From DATJGR01 sp041739525 (lineage in GTDB: Bacteria > Pseudomonadota > Gammaproteobacteria > Pseudomonadales > Azotimanducaceae): DNA of 64,000 bases. Positions within the stretch are counted from its first letter, which is position 1. Each line of letters opens with the position of its first letter. The stretch is from the NCBI GenBank assembly GCA_041739525.1, contig JBGSNQ010000158.1, positions 1 to 64,000 of the forward strand, read 5' to 3'. Below are positions 60,147-64,000 of the stretch, piece after piece. The position numbers and the translations under genes were made by a program. The notes under the pieces are model-generated. The model made no database searches and was not told where the DNA came from. It was given only the letters and a program-made list of their open reading frames with translations.

Positions 60147-62436
60147 AACGCGTCTCGAGATTCCGGGGTACAGCATCGAGCGTGAGATCGGCCGCGGCGG
60201 AATGGCGCGCGTCTATCTGGCAGTGCAGAAGAAGTTCGGTCGGCTGGTCGCCATCAAGGTCGTTTCGCCGGAATACACCGCAGATCCCAGCTTCGGCAAA
60301 CGATTCGTGCGAGAAGCACGCATCATTGCGCAGTTGAGTCACCCGAACATCGTGCAGGTTCACGATGCCGGCGTGAACGACCAGTGTTACTACCTCGTCA
60401 TGGAGTACCTGCGTGGCGGCGATCTGAACCGGCGTCTGAAACGCGGCTTGCACATGCAGGCGGCGATCTCGGTGGTCAAGGATATTGCGCGCGGCCTCGA
60501 CAACGCACACTCAAAAGGCTTCGTGCACCGCGACATAAAGCCCGAGAACATTTTGTTTCGTGAAGACGGTTCGGCCGTGCTGTCCGACTTCGGCGTCGCG
60601 CGCGTCATCAGCAGCGGCGCCAGCATCACGCGCCATGGAACGGTCGTTGGTACGCCGCAGTACATGAGCCCCGAACAGGCGACCGGCAAATCACTCGATG
60701 GCCGCTCCGACATTTATAGTCTCGGTGTCGTCTTCTACCGGATGCTCACCGGCGAGGTTCCCTTCAAAGCCGACTCAGCAGTGGCCGTAGGCATCCGTCA
60801 CCTGCAAGACCCGGTGCCGAGACTGCCCGGACACCTCAGTGCGATGCAGAACGTTGTCGACCGCTTTCTCGCGAAGAAACCGGAGGCGCGTTTCCAAACC
60901 GGCGCCGAGGTCATCGAAGCGCTCGATGGCGTTCGGGCTGCTGGCATGGTGCCGAACACCGTCATCAAAACCGAGGTCGTCAACACCGCCGAAATCCGCG
61001 CCATCGGCGACAGCGTATCGATGCCGGTGTTGCGCGACGGCCGGACCATCCGCGCGGAGCCGGACCAGCGCCCCAAACAAACGCGGACACGCCGACGCGT
61101 GTGGCCATGGGTGACGGTGGTAGTGATCGCGTTCACAGGCGTGTGGAGCTATCTGTATCCATGGAATCGCGACAACGCCATCGCAAAAGTGATGATCGCG
61201 ACCGGGCTAACGGAAAAGCCGGCACTGCTGAACGCCTGGCGTCAGGCTGAATCTTTGCGTGGCGATCCGAATCAGAGCCTCGCGGCCGTCGTGGCCGGTT
61301 ACCGGAGGGTGCTGGATGTCGACTCCTCCTACTCGCAGGCACGCACGGCAATCGCCGACCTCGCTACCCAATGGAAAGCGAGCATTGGCCAAGCGTTGGC
61401 GGCCGACGACCTCGCATTGGCGGAGGCAAAGCTGACCGAGTCGCTTGCGGTATTTCCGAACGACGAAGAACTGAGTTCGTTGTTCGAAAAACTCTCCGAC
61501 CGCAAGCGCGCCGATTCGCTGGTGACCAGCACCGAGGCGCTCCTGCGCAGCCATGGCCTCGATGATCAGCCGTCAGCGACGGCTGCGATTCAGGCATACC
61601 AGGAAGCGCTGCGACTCAATCCCAGCCACGCCATCGCAAAGTCCGAACTGAACCGACTGGCGGAGCACTACGCTCAACTCGCAGGCACGGCGGCGGAAGC
61701 CGGTGACATCCCGGGTGCGATGAACTTCCTGGAGCGCGCAACCACCGCGGACGCCGCAAGCAACAACGTCGCCGCTGCGCGCGACAAAGTGCAGCAGGCC
61801 GCAAGCGCGCATCAGGAAATCCAGACACTCTTGCAGCAAGCCTCGGCGTATCGGGCAAACGGCGCGCTGATCAATCCGCCGGGAAGCAACGCTGCAGAAA
61901 TCTACCATCGCGTGCTGGCGACGGATCCGAACAACGCAATCGCGAACCAGGGCTTGTCGGAAGTAGTGGCGGAGCTGCTGAAGCGATCGACCGAGCTGTT
62001 GTCGACAGGACAGATCGAGGGCGTTCGTGCCTTGAGCTCGCGAGCATCTGAAATCGGCTTGTCCGACACGGCGATTCGCGAGTTGAAAACCAAGTTGGGG
62101 GCGGAGGAACGGCGCATCGGCAGCGTCTCGCGGCTGCTGAACGAGGCGCAGAATTTGATGAACGACGGTTTTATTACCGAACCGCCGGACCAGAATGCCG
62201 TCGCACGTCTACTGGAGGTGCGTCGTCTAGATCCGAACAACGTGCAGGCACGCGACATGCTGAACGCCGCAGCGGGTAGACTGGCCAGCGTTGCACGGGA
62301 GGCGTACGACGCCGGTCTGAAAAGCGATGCGCAGCACTTTCTGGAGTTGGCGTTGACCGTGACGCCGGATGTTCCGGAATGGCGGGCGCTGCGGGATAGT
62401 TGGGCCGCGGAGAGCGGTAGGGTGTCGAAACAATGA
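60139..62436 (+). CDS. Membrane Ser/Thr protein kinase (PknB-type)
   Basis: A 765-aa kinase. The catalytic domain (about 9-275) has GRGGMARVY, VAIKVV, HRDIKPENI, SDFGVAR and a SPE in place of APE, all compatible with activity. A membrane helix follows near residues 320-342 (WPWVTVVVIAFTGVWSYLY) and the outer part (about 345-765) is a helical-repeat region resembling TPR-type solenoids. It is expected to phosphorylate partners that FHA domains read, and two FHA proteins follow directly. The start ATG 60139 lies inside the MORN gene; the open frame further up is not used. Confidence 0.92.
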   Translation: MAETRLEIPGYSIEREIGRGGMARVYLAVQKKFGRLVAIKVVSPEYTADPSFGKRFVREARIIAQLSHPNIVQVHDAGVNDQCYYLVMEYLRGGDLNRRLKRGLHMQAAISVVKDIARGLDNAHSKGFVHRDIKPENILFREDGSAVLSDFGVARVISSGASITRHGTVVGTPQYMSPEQATGKSLDGRSDIYSLGVVFYRMLTGEVPFKADSAVAVGIRHLQDPVPRLPGHLSAMQNVVDRFLAKKPEARFQTGAEVIEALDGVRAAGMVPNTVIKTEVVNTAEIRAIGDSVSMPVLRDGRTIRAEPDQRPKQTRTRRRVWPWVTVVVIAFTGVWSYLYPWNRDNAIAKVMIATGLTEKPALLNAWRQAESLRGDPNQSLAAVVAGYRRVLDVDSSYSQARTAIADLATQWKASIGQALAADDLALAEAKLTESLAVFPNDEELSSLFEKLSDRKRADSLVTSTEALLRSHGLDDQPSATAAIQAYQEALRLNPSHAIAKSELNRLAEHYAQLAGTAAEAGDIPGAMNFLERATTADAASNNVAAARDKVQQAASAHQEIQTLLQQASAYRANGALINPPGSNAAEIYHRVLATDPNNAIANQGLSEVVAELLKRSTELLSTGQIEGVRALSSRASEIGLSDTAIRELKTKLGAEERRIGSVSRLLNEAQNLMNDGFITEPPDQNAVARLLEVRRLDPNNVQARDMLNAAAGRLASVAREAYDAGLKSDAQHFLELALTVTPDVPEWRALRDSWAAESGRVSKQ

Positions 62437-63296
62437 ATAAACTCGGTGTATCAAGCACCCACCCCGTTGTGGCTTTCGTCGACGTCGTCGACAGCGTGGG
62501 ACTGTATCGCCGCGTCGGCGACGAGGCGGCCCAATCGAGAATCGAAGAAGCGTTGGCGTTCGCCAGTGCGTGCGCAGTCGAGGGTGGCGGACGGTGTATC
62601 AAACGTAACGGCGATGAGCTGTTGCTGATGTTCCCCAGTGCAGATGCAACGTGTCGCGCGTTGAAGGCGATACAGATCGACACCGCGCTCGAGTTGCGTA
62701 TCGGCGCGCATTCGGGTGCGCTGATTCGCAAGGGCGGCGACTTGTTCGGCGACACCGTGAATATTGCCGCGCGCCTGACAGCGATCGCGCGCGCGAGAGA
62801 GATCGTCATCTCCGAAACCGTGCACGAGGCCCTTGGCCACGCGATCCGCAAAGCGTGCCGGCGCTTCGAGCAAGTGCGCTTGCGCGGCACCGCGCGCTCG
62901 ATGGCGATTTATCACCTGTGTTGGGAGTCGGGCACCGCCACCCATTTCAACTCCTCTGTGCGCCGTACCGCCGACGCAACGCGCCGCCGCTTGATGCTGC
63001 AGACGAACGCGGGCCCGGTGGCGCTCGGTCGCGAGCAGGAACTCACCATCGGCCGCGATCCACAGTGCGACGTTGTCATCGATGATCCGCGCGTGTCGCG
63101 TTTCCATGCGACGCTCGAATGGCATCGTGGGATCGTAGTCTTGCGCGATCACAGTACGAACGGCAGCTTCGTGCGCCCCACCGATGAAACACGCCCGCAC
63201 TTCGTCAGGCGCGAAGTGCTGCCCATTCGCGGTGCCGGTGAACTCAATTTCGGTGCCGACGGCGCCGCCTGCCGTGTGCAGTACTGCTTCGAATGA
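62433..63296 (+). CDS. Class III nucleotidyl cyclase fused to an FHA domain
   Basis: A 287-aa fusion. The cyclase domain (about 10-170) keeps both metal Asp (VAFVDVVDS; IKRNGDELLLMF), the base-selecting Lys in CIKRNGD and the Asn/Arg in GDTVNIAARL, so an active adenylate (or guanylate) cyclase is likely; these enzymes act as dimers. The C-terminal FHA domain (about 195-287) has TIGRDPQCDVVI, VSRFHA and STNGSFV, the set that binds phosphothreonine. Its ATG overlaps the kinase stop (ATGA). Kinase output may therefore gate cyclic nucleotide synthesis. Confidence 0.88.
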   Translation: MNKLGVSSTHPVVAFVDVVDSVGLYRRVGDEAAQSRIEEALAFASACAVEGGGRCIKRNGDELLLMFPSADATCRALKAIQIDTALELRIGAHSGALIRKGGDLFGDTVNIAARLTAIARAREIVISETVHEALGHAIRKACRRFEQVRLRGTARSMAIYHLCWESGTATHFNSSVRRTADATRRRLMLQTNAGPVALGREQELTIGRDPQCDVVIDDPRVSRFHATLEWHRGIVVLRDHSTNGSFVRPTDETRPHFVRREVLPIRGAGELNFGADGAACRVQYCFE

Positions 63297-64000
63297 CCGA
63301 CGTGCGATATGCGCTGGTGCTGCTCGACGAGCCCGATGCGCGTTTCCCGCTGGCCGGCAGCGTCACTGTGGGACGCCACCTCGATAACGACCTGGTGATT
63401 GCCGGCGAAGATGTCCGCGATTTTCACGTGCGCATCGAGACCAACGAACGCGGTCCGCGCGTCATCGTCCTCGAAGGCGCAACGGCGCACATCGACGACA
63501 CGCCAATTGATGGCATGGCCGGACTGGGCCCGGGTGTCGCGCTGGTGCTCGGCCAGCATCGCTTGCGCGTCGATATAGAAACGACGACCACACCCTGCGG
63601 ATGGAAGTTGCATCGCCTCGGCGATGGCTCAGGTGTGGCGATCGCGCCGACGTTGAGCGTCGGCCGCGCAACCGACTGCGATCTGCAACTCGTTGAAGGG
63701 CACGTGTCCCGCCATCACGCACGATTGCGCGCGGAAAGCGGTGCGTTGTGGCTCGAAGATCTGCGCTCCGCCAACGGCACTTACGTCAATGGCGATCGCA
63801 TCGCAGGCGCGTGGCGGGTCTTTCACGGCGACGAGATTTCGTTCGACACGATCCGATATCAGTTGATCGGTGACGCACCCGATCTCACGCCTATCCGTCC
63901 GCCGGGCCAACCGCCGGATCAACTCGATGCCTCCGAACGCATCGTCGGCGAACCGGCGCGCGCGGAAACTGCCGAGATCGCGAATGTCACCGTAGAGGCG
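63293..64000 (+). CDS. Tandem FHA-domain protein, 3' end beyond the window
   Basis: The ATG at 63293 overlaps the previous stop and the frame runs open to the edge (236 residues). The first FHA-like domain (about 5-95: SVTVGRHLDNDLVI) lacks the full set of ligand residues; the second (about 110-200) has SVGRATDCDLQL, VSRHHARL and SANGTYVNG and should bind phosphothreonine. After about residue 205 a Pro-rich linker begins. It is the fifth gene of the coupled run; the C-terminus cannot be judged. Confidence 0.85.
   Translation, partial: MTDVRYALVLLDEPDARFPLAGSVTVGRHLDNDLVIAGEDVRDFHVRIETNERGPRVIVLEGATAHIDDTPIDGMAGLGPGVALVLGQHRLRVDIETTTTPCGWKLHRLGDGSGVAIAPTLSVGRATDCDLQLVEGHVSRHHARLRAESGALWLEDLRSANGTYVNGDRIAGAWRVFHGDEISFDTIRYQLIGDAPDLTPIRPPGQPPDQLDASERIVGEPARAETAEIANVTVEA

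Overview
The window is GC-rich chromosomal DNA of a proteobacterium, most likely a gammaproteobacterium. The main clue is the order gacA/uvrY-like regulator, uvrC, pgsA, tRNA-Cys, tRNA-Leu, which is familiar from pseudomonads and their relatives; phoBR-phoU, csrA, rmuC, a type-2 pyrF and a class II fumarase agree with this. Genus and species cannot be read from the sequence alone. No rRNA and no CRISPR array is present.

Layout. 1-20.3 kb is mostly core: a flavin oxidoreductase (cut by the edge), an SDR, the phosphate regulators phoB-phoR-phoU, a dienelactone-hydrolase-like protein, riboflavin synthase, a DUF1631 protein and a PilZ protein, pyrF, an HDOD-type sensor kinase, two divergent acyl-CoA dehydrogenases (one glutaryl-CoA dehydrogenase), then gacA-uvrC-pgsA, tRNA-Cys, a TonB-C-terminal secreted protein, tRNA-Leu(TAA), a periplasmic protein, a META lipoprotein and tRNA-Leu(TAG).

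20.4-30.3 kb is a compact integrated element of about 9.85 kb bounded by a perfect 17-bp direct repeat that is the 3' end of tRNA-Leu(TAG). It carries a tyrosine integrase, a small HTH protein, a RecA-fold ATPase, ten GGGACAA-type heptamers in two opposed arrays of five that look like a replication origin, a terminase-small-subunit-like protein, four very small overlapping genes, an HK97-type major capsid protein, a tape-measure-like protein and two small genes. No large terminase, portal, protease, connector, tail tube or lysis gene is seen. This set is best explained as a phage satellite, although a collapsed prophage is not excluded. Several of its genes have palindromes or hairpins at their starts, and one hairpin covers the ribosome binding site of the capsid gene. 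Just outside attR lies a frameshifted N-terminal fragment of a related integrase, the scar of an older insertion at the same tRNA.

30.4-35.2 kb is an accessory stretch of small secreted or lipid-anchored hypotheticals, a hydrolase and an APH-type kinase. 35.5-52.7 kb holds a four-repeat VWA protein, a PhyH dioxygenase translationally coupled to a B12-dependent (class II) ribonucleotide reductase, an MFS transporter, an acyl-CoA ligase/hydroxyacid dehydrogenase pair divergent from an HpaI-type aldolase, a hybrid sensor kinase, rmuC with a ten-codon upstream ORF, fumC and csrA. 52.7-56.8 kb is a DNA-repair pair (FAN1-like VRR-NUC nuclease and an XPD/DinG-type helicase) preceded by a good LexA-like box. 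From 57.7 kb to the right edge runs a chain of overlapping genes: malonyl-CoA synthetase, a MORN-repeat protein, a membrane Ser/Thr kinase, a class III cyclase-FHA fusion and a tandem-FHA protein, which looks like one phospho-signalling operon.
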